Below are positions 14,294 to 22,343 of a stretch of DNA of 64,000 bases, piece by piece. A model generated the notes under the pieces. The model ran no database searches. It worked only from the letters and a program-made list of their open reading frames with translations, and was not told the origin of the DNA. The position numbers were made by a program, and so were the translations under genes. Each line of letters opens with the position of its first letter. The stretch's first letter is position 1. Location: the NCBI RefSeq assembly GCF_014652355.1, contig NZ_BMYQ01000001.1, positions 60,180 through 124,179 on the forward strand, written 5' to 3'. Source of the DNA: Gemmobacter lanyuensis (GTDB lineage Bacteria > Pseudomonadota > Alphaproteobacteria > Rhodobacterales > Rhodobacteraceae).

Positions 14294-16144
14294 ATGGCGG
14301 GGCTGGACGGCGCGCAGGTGACGCGGGAGGATCAGGGCAACGTGGCCGTATTGCTGCTGGCCGCGCCGCCCCGGTTTCAACCGGGGGCCGCGCTATGGCA
14401 GGATCTGGCTGCGGCGGTCGGGCGCGCCTTGGCGGACCCGCATATCGCGGTGGTGCTGATCCGTGCGGCGGGGCGTGGTTTTCCGGTCTGGACAGAGGGC
14501 GCGAACCCCGGTGCGGGCGCCGCACGGCAGGCGCTGTCTGATCTGTGCCGTCTGGTCGAAACGGCGGAAAAGCCCGTGGTTGTGGCGCTGCACGGCCTTG
14601 CCGTCGGGCCGGTTCTGGAACTGGCGCTGGCAGCCCCGGCGCGCATTGCCGATGCAGGCGCGCGGATCGGCCTACCGGACGTCACGCTCGGCCTCTTGCC
14701 CGGCGCGGGGGGGACGCAGCGCCTGCCCCGGCTGATCGGCGCGGAACAGGCGCTGCGCCTTTTGTTGACCGGGCGCGGCATTTCCGCGGCCGAGGCGCTG
14801 GCGCTTGGCCTTTTGGACCGCGTGGTCGAAGAGGCGCTGCCTGACGCCGCTCTGGCCATGGCGCGCGATCTTGCGGGGCGTCGTTTGACCGCGACCCGCG
14901 ATCGGCGCGACGGGCTGCGCGACGGCTTGGTCTATCAGCGGGCCGTGGCGGCCGCCCGCAGCCGGCTGGAAGGATCACGCCTGCCTGCCCCGGGCCGCAT
15001 CGTTGATTGTGTGGAGGCGGCGCAGCTTTTACCTTTCGAGCAAGGCCTGGTCTATGAGGCGACCGCCTTCGAAGATCTCTGTGCCACGCCCGAAGCGGCG
15101 GCCCTGCGCCATGTGCAACTGGCCGAACGGCTTGCCGCGCGGCTTCCTCCGGCTGCGGTGGTTCCGGGCGTGCAGGCCCGCCCCTTGCGCCGCGTGGGCT
15201 TTCTGGGTGCCGCGGCCGCGGACCTGACGCTGCCTGTGCTCGCGGCGGGGGGCGAGGTGGTCCTGGTGGACCCGCACCGGCCGCAGCTGGTGCAAGCGCT
15301 GGAAAAGATTGCAGCACTTCAGGAAAAATCCGTGGCTGAGGGCAAGCTTTCGCCCGAGCGGCGCGAGGCAGACTGGGCGCGGCTGGGGTCCGCGCTGGGG
15401 GCGGCGGCCCTGGCCGATTGTGACGCGGTTCTTGTGACCGACGCGGCCCTGATGGCCGAAGTTGCCGAGGCGACCAGCCCGGGCTGCCTTCTGGCCTTTG
15501 CCGGGCGCGGGGCGATTTCCGCCCATGGCCGGGCGGCAGATATGCTGGGCTTTCGGGCGGGCGGCGGCCGTTTGGCCGAGATTGTCGCCGGCCCCGAAAC
15601 CTCGGGCGGGGCGCTGCTGACGGCGCGGGCCTTGGCACAGATGCTGGGTAAGACCGTGCTTTTCAGCCGCGCGCCGGGCGGCGTGGGCGGGCGGATCATG
15701 GGCGCAGGGCGTGCCGCTGTGGCCCATCTGGTGCAGCAGGGCGAGGCCGAGGATCATATCGCCGGTGCGCTGGCTGGCTTTGGTCTTGCCGCCCTTGCCC
15801 CCGTGGGGGCGGTGCTGCGCGGGGCCGTGCCGCAGCGGACCGCCGAACGCATCTTGCAGCGCGTGCTTTCGGCCATGGCGAATGAGGGCGCGCGCATTCT
15901 GGGCGCAGGTCTGCTGCGCTGCCCGGCCGAGGTGGATTTCGCGCTGATTGCGGGGCAGGGGTTTCCACGCGGGCAGGGCGGGGTCATGCATTGGGCCGAT
16001 CGGCGCGGCCTGCTGATCCTGCGCCGCGACCTGCAGGAATGGCAGGAAGAAGCGCCCGAAATCTGGGGGCTGGCGCCATTGATTTCCGATCTGGTGGCGA
16101 CGGGGCGGCGGCTTGCCGACCTCGACGACGCCGTGTCAGGATAA
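14294..16144 (+). CDS. Degenerate FadB-like enoyl-CoA hydratase / 3-hydroxyacyl-CoA dehydrogenase protein
   Basis: This 616-residue protein is aligned along its length with two-domain beta-oxidation enzymes but is about 100 residues shorter than FadB. In the crotonase half the first catalytic Glu is retained (GPVLELALAA) but the second is Asp (IGLPDVTLGLLPG for the usual GLPE). The Rossmann GxGxxG is changed to GFLGAAAAD and the HFFNP motif with the catalytic His is gone. The C-terminal helical domain is better kept (ANEGARILGAG and GFPRGQGGVMHWAD). Dehydrogenase activity is therefore unlikely, and hydratase activity doubtful. The reading frame is intact, so it is a diverged protein and not a recent pseudogene. 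Confidence 0.78.
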   Translation: MAGLDGAQVTREDQGNVAVLLLAAPPRFQPGAALWQDLAAAVGRALADPHIAVVLIRAAGRGFPVWTEGANPGAGAARQALSDLCRLVETAEKPVVVALHGLAVGPVLELALAAPARIADAGARIGLPDVTLGLLPGAGGTQRLPRLIGAEQALRLLLTGRGISAAEALALGLLDRVVEEALPDAALAMARDLAGRRLTATRDRRDGLRDGLVYQRAVAAARSRLEGSRLPAPGRIVDCVEAAQLLPFEQGLVYEATAFEDLCATPEAAALRHVQLAERLAARLPPAAVVPGVQARPLRRVGFLGAAAADLTLPVLAAGGEVVLVDPHRPQLVQALEKIAALQEKSVAEGKLSPERREADWARLGSALGAAALADCDAVLVTDAALMAEVAEATSPGCLLAFAGRGAISAHGRAADMLGFRAGGGRLAEIVAGPETSGGALLTARALAQMLGKTVLFSRAPGGVGGRIMGAGRAAVAHLVQQGEAEDHIAGALAGFGLAALAPVGAVLRGAVPQRTAERILQRVLSAMANEGARILGAGLLRCPAEVDFALIAGQGFPRGQGGVMHWADRRGLLILRRDLQEWQEEAPEIWGLAPLISDLVATGRRLADLDDAVSG

Positions 16145-16357
16145 CAGGATCCCGCTGACCACGATCATCAGACCCAGCGCCGAAATACCGAGCGCCCCCA
16201 TGTTCAGCAGCACCACGCGCTGAAGGCGAAGCCGCATTTCCTCATCGTTGGTGGACGTCGACCGGGCCTTGAGCGCCAACAGGATGCACCAGATCAACCC
16301 GGCAATCCCTGCGAGCGAGACAACGGCCCCGACCCCGATCAACCAATCCATCACCAT
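16136..16357 (-). CDS. Small two-helix membrane protein
   Basis: This 73-residue protein has two hydrophobic segments (LIGVGAVVSLAGIAGLIWCI and GALGISALGLMIVVSGILLS) joined by a charged loop (ARSTSTNDEEMRLRLQR). It starts at ATG 16357 behind GGGGG; ATG 16351 is possible. Its last nine bases overlap the end of the FadB-like gene on the other strand. The layout resembles small Rhodobacterales membrane proteins of unknown role. Confidence 0.65.
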   Translation of the reverse strand: MVMDWLIGVGAVVSLAGIAGLIWCILLALKARSTSTNDEEMRLRLQRVVLLNMGALGISALGLMIVVSGILLS

Positions 16358-16413
16358 GCGGTCGTCCCCCGTTATCCTGTCATGTCCGGCGGCTCTGGCG
16401 GCCGCCCTGTGCC

Positions 16414-16481
16414 CTTGCCACCGGCAAGATTATGTGCAGGCTCGCCCCATCGGCGGACCGTTGAACCGGGGTAGCCTACCC
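16414..16481 (+). promoter_or_regulatory. Two perfect palindromes between divergent genes
   Basis: CTTGCC-ACC-GGCAAG (16414-16428) and GGGTAG-C-CTACCC (16469-16481) lie in the 173-base divergent region between the small membrane protein and the RutE-like gene. Either may be an operator. No terminator-like T run follows them. Confidence 0.4.
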
Positions 16482-16530
16482 GGCGGCCCGCTGGCAAGAG
16501 TGCAATGGTACACAAGGGAAAAAGCCCGGC

Positions 16531-17169
16531 ATGAGCGATCAGACCACCGTGACGGAAATCGAAACGGCGCGCGCCGCGATGGATGCCCTGCCAGAGGCGG
16601 GTCTGGACCTGCTGTTCCGCAAGGCGCATACCCATAATGGCTGGTCCGACCGCCCGGTCGATCCCGCCGATCTGGAGCGGATCGTCGATCTCGCGCGGAT
16701 GGCACCCACGGCGATGAATTGTCAGCCGCTGCGGGTGATCTTTGTCACCTCGGCCGCCGGAAAGGCCCGGCTGGAACCTTGTCTGGCCGAAGGCAACCGC
16801 GCCAAGACCATGGCCGCCCCGGTGACGGCGATCCTGTGTTGGGACCGTGATTTCTGGCTGAACATGCCGGATCTGGCGCCCCATATGGCCGATCCGACCG
16901 GCCCCTTCCGCGACAAGCCCGAGGCGCAGGCCCAGGCGGCGCGGCTGAACGGCACCTTGCAGGCGGGCTATTTCATCATGGCCGCGCGGTCGATCGGGCT
17001 GGATTGCGGACCGATGGGCGGGTTCGACAAGGCCGGTATCGCGGACGCCTTCTTCGAGGGGCGCAACTGGGAGGCCAATATCCTTGTCAACCTTGGTCAC
17101 GGCGATCCGGCCGCGGTGCGCCCGCGGGCGCCTCGGCTTGAATTCGCGCGCATGGCGCAGGTGGTCTGA
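16531..17169 (+). CDS. rutE: Nitroreductase-family malonic semialdehyde reductase (RutE-like)
   Basis: This 212-residue FMN oxidoreductase follows the RutE pattern closely: KAHTHNGWSDRPV near residue 31, MAPTAMNCQPLRVIFV, EGNRAKTMAAPVTAI, and ARSIGLDCGPMGGFDKAGI. RutE reduces malonic semialdehyde to 3-hydroxypropionate in the Rut pyrimidine pathway. No other rut gene is present here, so in this genome it may be a stand-alone detoxifying reductase. GGGAAAAA precedes ATG 16531. Confidence 0.82.
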   Translation: MSDQTTVTEIETARAAMDALPEAGLDLLFRKAHTHNGWSDRPVDPADLERIVDLARMAPTAMNCQPLRVIFVTSAAGKARLEPCLAEGNRAKTMAAPVTAILCWDRDFWLNMPDLAPHMADPTGPFRDKPEAQAQAARLNGTLQAGYFIMAARSIGLDCGPMGGFDKAGIADAFFEGRNWEANILVNLGHGDPAAVRPRAPRLEFARMAQVV

Positions 17170-17238
17170 GCGCTGCTCTTGATCCGCCCGGCCCCCCCCG
17201 CTAGGGAGAGGCAACGCATCCCGCGATACGAGGCCAAG

Positions 17239-17493
17239 ATGAACACGACGACCGATCCCTACAACGTCACCGCCGACGAGCTGCGCCAGTTCATCGAGCG
17301 CTTCGAACAGCTTGAGGCGGAAAAGAAGGACATCACCGAACAGCAGAAAGAGGTGATGGCCGAGGCGAAGGGTCGGGGCTATGACACCAAGGTCATGCGC
17401 AAGATCATCGCGCTGCGCAAGCGCAAGGCCGATGACATCGCCGAAGAGGAAGCGATCCTCGAGCTGTACAAGCAGGCGCTGGGGATGAACTGA
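17239..17493 (+). CDS. gapR: GapR-family (DUF2312) DNA-binding protein
   Basis: This 84-residue basic helical protein fits GapR, the alphaproteobacterial chromosome-structuring factor that binds overtwisted AT-rich DNA ahead of polymerases. The sequence has the DUF2312 hallmarks DELRQFIERFEQLEAEKKDI and GYDTKVMRKIIALRK. Start ATG 17239 follows GAGG at six bases. A GC-rich palindrome follows the gene. Confidence 0.9.
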   Translation: MNTTTDPYNVTADELRQFIERFEQLEAEKKDITEQQKEVMAEAKGRGYDTKVMRKIIALRKRKADDIAEEEAILELYKQALGMN

Positions 17494-17516
17494 TCCCTCA
17501 GCGGGACGGTGACGGC

Positions 17517-17536
17517 GGGGCCCGCGGGCCCCGTTT
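17517..17536 (+). terminator. Perfect 16-base GC palindrome with short T run after gapR
   Basis: GGGGCCCGCGGGCCCC (17517-17532) is fully self-complementary and is followed by GTTT. It can fold as a seven-base stem and sits 23 bases after the gapR stop, just before the asparaginase ribosome site, so it probably ends or attenuates gapR transcripts. Confidence 0.5.
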
Positions 17537-17555
17537 GCATGAAAGGTGGGCAGAA

Positions 17556-18404
17556 ATGACAGAACTTTTGCTGATCCATAGCGGCGGCACCATCGGCATG
17601 GTGCCCGGCCCCGAGGGGCTGACGCCCAAGGCAGGGCTGCTGGAAAGCCATGTCGCCGCGCGCCTGCCGGAAGGGGTGACGCTGCGGACCCATGCCTTTG
17701 ACCCGCTGCTGGACAGCGCCGAGGTTGGCCCCCGACAATGGAACCTTTTTCTCGATCTCATCGAGGCTCATCCGGATATGCCGGTGATCCTGACCCATGG
17801 CACCGATACCATGGCCTTCACCGGGGCCGCGCTGACGCAGGCGCTGGTCGGAACGGGGCGGCGGGTGGTGCTCTGCGGGGCGATGCATCCGCTCGATCAG
17901 GGCGGCGATGCCGAGGGGAACCTTGACCTTGCGCTGCAGGCCGTGCTGGCAGGCGGGGTGGGGGTGGATCTGGCCTTTGCGGGCCGCCTGTTGCCCGCGG
18001 CGGGGCTGGTGAAACATGACAGCCACGCAGAGGATTCCTTCCGCAGCCAGCCGCAGGCGCCGGCGGGCGTGCCCGCGCATCGCCGCTTTGACGGGCGCAG
18101 GCTTGCGGTGCTGACGCTGACACCCGGCTTGCCCGCCGCCGCCCTGCGCGCCGCGCTGGCCGAGCTGGATGGCGCCGTGCTGCGCGTTTTTGGGGCAGGG
18201 ACGGTGATGTCGGATGCGGCGCTGCTGCAGGTGCTGGCCGATGCGGCCGCCGCGGGCAAGCGCCTGCGCGCCGTCAGCCAGTGCGAGGCCGGGGGGCTGG
18301 AACCCGGTGCCTATGCCGCGGGCGCAGCCCTCTGGGCCGCCGGGGTCGAAAACGGCGGCACTGACACGCCCGAGGCCGCGCTGATCCGTCTCTGGCTGGC
18401 CTGA
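17556..18404 (+). CDS. L-asparaginase, type I/II family
   Basis: This 282-residue enzyme hydrolyses asparagine to aspartate and ammonia. The nucleophile motif HSGGTIGMVPGP is at residues 8-19 and the second catalytic motif THGTDTMAFTG near 80. ATG 17556 follows AAAGGTGGGC and is preferred over the in-frame ATG 17535, which falls just after the upstream palindrome. There is no signal peptide, so it is cytosolic. It is somewhat shorter than the E. coli enzymes but carries the full N-terminal catalytic domain. Confidence 0.88.
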   Translation: MTELLLIHSGGTIGMVPGPEGLTPKAGLLESHVAARLPEGVTLRTHAFDPLLDSAEVGPRQWNLFLDLIEAHPDMPVILTHGTDTMAFTGAALTQALVGTGRRVVLCGAMHPLDQGGDAEGNLDLALQAVLAGGVGVDLAFAGRLLPAAGLVKHDSHAEDSFRSQPQAPAGVPAHRRFDGRRLAVLTLTPGLPAAALRAALAELDGAVLRVFGAGTVMSDAALLQVLADAAAAGKRLRAVSQCEAGGLEPGAYAAGAALWAAGVENGGTDTPEAALIRLWLA

Positions 18405-18408
18405 CCGC

Positions 18409-19284
18409 TCAGGGCGTCAGGCAGATCACGCCCGGCAGCGTGGCGATATAGGCCATGTCACGTTCGTAGGTTTCGGTCATCTGCGCGACCATGTCTTCGG
18501 TCCAGCCGGGCAGGGCGAAGGTCATCTCGATCCGCTCCGGCTGGGCGAATTTGTCCAGAAAGGCCGAAACCACGCGCCGCCGCTGTCCCACGGTCTGCGG
18601 CGGATGGGTGGCCATATAGGCCGCCATGCGGCGCATGCCGTCGGCGGTCATCAGAGTGGCAAGCAGATCTTCTTGCCCCTCCAGCGTCTGATCGGGGCCA
18701 TGGCCGCCCACGGCCTGCAGCACCTCGGGCCAGATCAGGGGCGTATCCTCATCGGCCCAGACGGTGATCGGCACGCCGGGATTGCGTTCCAGCAACTGCT
18801 CGATCAGGTCCGACCAGCGCAGCGCCATCGGATCGGTCCCTTCGATGAATTCCCCGTAGTCGCGCCCGCGCTGACGGCTGTGCAGATCGGGCAGAAAGGT
18901 CGCCGGATTGCGCAGGGCGATGTGGAATTCGGCCTCCATATCGGGGAAGATGCGGGTGATGGCGCGCATCCGGTCGCCCCCGGTGCGATAAAGCTGCCGT
19001 TTCACCGCCCAGGCGGGGAAGGAGAGGAAGTTCTCCCAGCTCAGTACCAGGCGGTCGCGCGGGCTGTCGGGGTCGAGGATCTGGTCCAGCACCTGCTGCT
19101 GCATCTCGGCGCTGGCGACCTGACCCTTGAGCTTGATGGCCGTATCCCGGATCAGGTTGCGATAGCGCCCGGGTTCCGGCACCGCGATTCCCTGCGCCGC
19201 CAGCATCGCCGCATTGCGATAAAGCGTCCGGACCAGCCGGTCGTCATCGGTGCAATGCACGCCCAGGTGATACGCGATCCGCAT
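18409..19284 (-). CDS. Sulfotransferase-like hypothetical protein
   Basis: This 291-residue cytosolic protein begins MRIAYHLGVHCTDDDRLVRT and includes LVLSWENFLSFP and FPDMEAEFHIALRNPATFLP. The latter stretch resembles the RNP and loop region of sulfotransferases, but the N-terminal PAPS P-loop is not recognisable. Similar proteins are common in Rhodobacterales and have no assigned role. Start ATG 19284 is chosen over an upstream start at 19377 that would overlap the divergent permease gene. It converges with the asparaginase gene with four bases between. Confidence 0.65.
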   Translation of the reverse strand: MRIAYHLGVHCTDDDRLVRTLYRNAAMLAAQGIAVPEPGRYRNLIRDTAIKLKGQVASAEMQQQVLDQILDPDSPRDRLVLSWENFLSFPAWAVKRQLYRTGGDRMRAITRIFPDMEAEFHIALRNPATFLPDLHSRQRGRDYGEFIEGTDPMALRWSDLIEQLLERNPGVPITVWADEDTPLIWPEVLQAVGGHGPDQTLEGQEDLLATLMTADGMRRMAAYMATHPPQTVGQRRRVVSAFLDKFAQPERIEMTFALPGWTEDMVAQMTETYERDMAYIATLPGVICLTP

Positions 19285-19375
19285 GAATGAACTGCCCGTC
19301 GTTGTTGGTCTTTCCCGCGGACTATAAGGGCTTTTCTGGACAGTTAAACCGCTTTCCTGTAGGCAAGGCCGCATC

Positions 19376-21052
19376 ATGGCTGACCAAAACGCTCAACATG
19401 CGCCGCTGCGCGCCCGCCGCCGCTGGGTCGGCCTTCCCGATGGCTGGACTCTGACCGCGGCGGTTATCGGGATCATCGTGCTGGCGCCCATCGTCTCGGT
19501 CGTCTGGATCGCCTTTCACCCCACCGAAAACATCTGGCCGCATCTGATGGCGACGGTGATGCCGCGCTATATGGCCGCGACGCTGACGCTGATGCTGGGC
19601 GTCGGGGTGCTGACGGCGGCCGTGGGGACGGGGGCGGCCTGGCTGGTCACGCTCTACCGTTTTCCGGGGTCGGGGTGGCTCACGCATGCGCTGCTCTTTC
19701 CGTTGGCGGTTCCGGCCTATGTGGGCGCCTATGCGGTTGTGGATTTTCTGGATTTTTCGGGGGCGGTGCAAGTTGCGCTCCGGGCGGCGACCGGCTGGGC
19801 CACGCCCGCGGATTACTGGTTCCCCGAGGTGCGGTCTCCCGGCGCGGCGATTCTGGTGCTGGCTGCGGCCTTCTACCCCTATGTCTATCTTCTGGCCCGC
19901 GCGGCCTTCCGTGAACAATCGGGTGGCAGCTATGAGGTCGCGCGCGCCCTCGGCGCCGGGCCTTGGGGGGTGTTCTTCCGGGTCGGCCTGCCGCTGGCGC
20001 GGCCCTCGATCGCGGCGGGCGTGGCGCTGGCCATGATGGAGACCGTGGCCGACTACGGCACCGTCACCCATTTCAGCGTGCAGACCCTGACGACGGGCAT
20101 CTTCACCACCTGGCTGACGGCCGGGAACGCCGGTGGTGCGGCGCAGATCGCAGGGGTGGCGCTGACCGTCATCGTGCTTCTGCTGGCGGCGGAACGCATC
20201 GGCCGCCGCCGCGCGCGTTTCCACGGATCGGCGCGGCAGATGCGCCCGGTGGTGCCGCAGCCCCTGACGGGCTGGCGCGCAGGGCTGGCAAGCTTGTTGT
20301 GCTTCCTGCCCTTCGGCTTTGGTTTCGTGCTGCCCGTCTCGGTGATGGCGGGGCATGCGCTGCGCAACCCGCAGGCCTGGATCGCGCCGGGGCTGTTTGC
20401 CGCGCTGAAGAACACGCTGGTGGTAGGCGGCACGGCGGCGGTGCTGACGGTGACGGCGGCGGTTCTTCTGGTCTACGGCCTTCGGATGGGCGGGCGCGGC
20501 CTGCCGCGCTGGGTGCTGCCGGTGACGGCGCTTGGCTATGCCGCGCCGGGGGCGGTGCTGGCGTTGGGCCTGCTGATCCCGCTTGCGGCGCTGGATCACC
20601 GGCTGGCCGACGGGGTGCTGGCGCTGACGGGGTGGGACCCGGGCCTCATGCTCACCGGGACGGCGGCGGCGATTGTGCTGGCCTATGTCGTGCGGTTTTT
20701 CGGCATCGCACAGGGCGCGGTCGATACTGCCTTCGGTCGGATTTCCCCGAACCTGCCGCTGGCCGCGCGGGCGCTTGGCCGCCCCATGGGCGCCGTCCTG
20801 CGCGAGGTCTATCTGCCGATGATGCGCGGCTCGGTCGGCATGGCGCTGCTGGTGGTCTTTGTCGATTGCGTCAAGGAACTGCCCGCCACGCTGCTGCTGC
20901 GCCCGTTCAACTTCAATACGCTGGCCACCCGCACGCAAGAGCTTGCCAGCCTTGAAAAACTGGGCGAGGCCGCCCCCGCCGCCCTGCTGGTCGTCGCCGT
21001 CAGCCTGATCGCCGTGGGCGCCATGGCACGGGTCGAGGCAAAGCGCCGCTGA
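19376..21052 (+). CDS. Iron(III)-type ABC transporter permease (FbpB/SfuB-like fused permease)
   Basis: This 558-residue inner-membrane protein contains two tandem permease domains of about six helices each. The first coupling loop is at GGSYEVARALGAGPWGVFFRVGLP and the second at LPLAARALGRPMGAVLREVYLP. This two-in-one design is typical of Fe(III) (FbpB, SfuB) and thiamine (ThiP) importers. Neither the binding protein nor the ATPase is in the window on either side, so its partners must be encoded elsewhere. tRNA-Thr follows 49 bases downstream on the other strand. Confidence 0.87.
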   Translation: MADQNAQHAPLRARRRWVGLPDGWTLTAAVIGIIVLAPIVSVVWIAFHPTENIWPHLMATVMPRYMAATLTLMLGVGVLTAAVGTGAAWLVTLYRFPGSGWLTHALLFPLAVPAYVGAYAVVDFLDFSGAVQVALRAATGWATPADYWFPEVRSPGAAILVLAAAFYPYVYLLARAAFREQSGGSYEVARALGAGPWGVFFRVGLPLARPSIAAGVALAMMETVADYGTVTHFSVQTLTTGIFTTWLTAGNAGGAAQIAGVALTVIVLLLAAERIGRRRARFHGSARQMRPVVPQPLTGWRAGLASLLCFLPFGFGFVLPVSVMAGHALRNPQAWIAPGLFAALKNTLVVGGTAAVLTVTAAVLLVYGLRMGGRGLPRWVLPVTALGYAAPGAVLALGLLIPLAALDHRLADGVLALTGWDPGLMLTGTAAAIVLAYVVRFFGIAQGAVDTAFGRISPNLPLAARALGRPMGAVLREVYLPMMRGSVGMALLVVFVDCVKELPATLLLRPFNFNTLATRTQELASLEKLGEAAPAALLVVAVSLIAVGAMARVEAKRR

Positions 21053-21101
21053 CGCCACCCGAGGGGCGGATTTATCCCGGACTGTCGATCTGCAAGGAAA
21101 A

Positions 21102-21177
21102 TGGTGCCCCCAGAGGGGCTCGAACCCCCGACCCCCTGATTACAAATCAGGTGCTCTACCAGCTGAGCTATAGAGGC
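21102..21177 (-). tRNA. tRNA-Thr (anticodon TGT)
   Basis: Read leftward, the sequence folds as a normal cloverleaf: acceptor GCCTCTA/TGGGGGC with two G-U pairs, D-arm GCTCAGCTGGTAGAGC, anticodon stem CCTGA/TCAGG with loop TTTGTAA (anticodon TGT, reading ACA), T-arm GGGGGTTCGAGCCCC, discriminator A and encoded CCA. The total is 76 nt including CCA. No integrase or duplicated 3' end lies next to it. Confidence 0.96.
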
Positions 21178-21308
21178 AGGTGATGCTTCTTACCCTTCTC
21201 GCGCCCGTCGCACAAGACGGTCTGGCGCAGGAGGGGGTGGCTTTTCTTTTTCGTCATCTTTCGTCAGACTGGCGCAAAGGCGAAATGGCCGCGGGAAGTG
21301 GGGGCAGG

Positions 21309-22343
21309 ATGCGAAAGCCGGGCATGGCAGAGCTGGCAGAGGCGGCGGGTGTGTCGCTGGCCACGGTGGATCGCGCGCTGAACGGGCGACAGAAGGTCAA
21401 GCCTGATACGCTGGCCCATATCGCCGCGGTCGCGCGGTCGATCGGGCATCCGGCGGCGCATCGACTGGGCGGGGTGCGGGTCGAGGCGGGGGAGCTGCCA
21501 CAGGTGCGGCTGGGCGTCGTGCTGCACAAGCAGGGGCAGGATTTCTACCGCGCCTTTGCCGATACCCTGCATCGGGCCGTTGCGGCCGAACCTTCGGTCG
21601 AAGCGCGGCTGCACCTTGAATTCTCCGGCTCGCAATCTCCTGCCGACATGGCCGGGGCGATCCGGGGCATGATCGGGCGCTGCGATGTGGTGGCCGCGAC
21701 GGCCGTCAACCACCCCGAGGTGACCGAGGCGGTCGAGGAGGCGGCGTCCAAGGGGCTGCGTGTCGTGGCGCTTTTGTCGGAATTTGCGGCGGGGGTGCGG
21801 CAGGGCTATGTCGGGCTCGACAATCGCAAGATGGGCAGCACGGCGGCCTGGATGATCAGCACTGCCGCGCGTGAGGCGGGGACGGTAGCGATTTTCGTGG
21901 GCGGGCATCGCTGGCATGGCCACCAGTTGCGGGATGAAGGCTTCCGCAGCTACTTGAAAGACCGTGCGCCGCAGCTCAAGCCCCTGGAAACGCGGGTCAA
22001 TCTGGAAACGCGGCAGCTGACCTATGATGCGACGCGGCAGCTGTTGAAACAGCATGCCGATCTGCGCGGCATCTATATCGCGGGCGGGGGGATGGAGGGC
22101 GCGATTGCCGCCCTGCGCGATGCGGGCGCGGGCGGGCGTGTGGCGCTGGTGGTCAGCGCGCTGACCCCGGATTCGCGCCGGGGTCTGGCCGAGGGGCAGG
22201 TGACGCTGGTCATTGACACGCCGCTGGATCTGCTGTGCCGCCGCCTTGTCGCCCGCATGGTCGAGATCGGGCTGACGGGGGCCACGGATTACCCCGAGGT
22301 CGATTTCCTGCCCCCCGCGCTGTTCATTCCTGAGGCGTTGTAG
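21309..22343 (+). CDS. LacI-family transcriptional regulator
   Basis: This regulator of about 344 residues has an N-terminal HTH (MAELAEAAGVSLATVDRALNG) and hinge, then a periplasmic-binding-protein-like sensor domain with VRLGVVLHKQGQDFYRAFAD and YVGLDNRKMGSTAAWMIS. Such regulators respond to sugars or related small molecules. ATG 21309 behind GGGGGCAGG is preferred; ATG 21285 is also plausible. No sugar operon is adjacent on the same strand. It converges with, and overlaps by 20 bases, the CRTAC1-type gene. Confidence 0.85.
   Translation: MRKPGMAELAEAAGVSLATVDRALNGRQKVKPDTLAHIAAVARSIGHPAAHRLGGVRVEAGELPQVRLGVVLHKQGQDFYRAFADTLHRAVAAEPSVEARLHLEFSGSQSPADMAGAIRGMIGRCDVVAATAVNHPEVTEAVEEAASKGLRVVALLSEFAAGVRQGYVGLDNRKMGSTAAWMISTAAREAGTVAIFVGGHRWHGHQLRDEGFRSYLKDRAPQLKPLETRVNLETRQLTYDATRQLLKQHADLRGIYIAGGGMEGAIAALRDAGAGGRVALVVSALTPDSRRGLAEGQVTLVIDTPLDLLCRRLVARMVEIGLTGATDYPEVDFLPPALFIPEAL

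Noticed and set aside
21102-21177. tRNA-Thr as an attachment site for an integrated element
   Set aside because: There is no integrase nearby, no repeated tRNA 3' end was seen, and the flanking genes look native.
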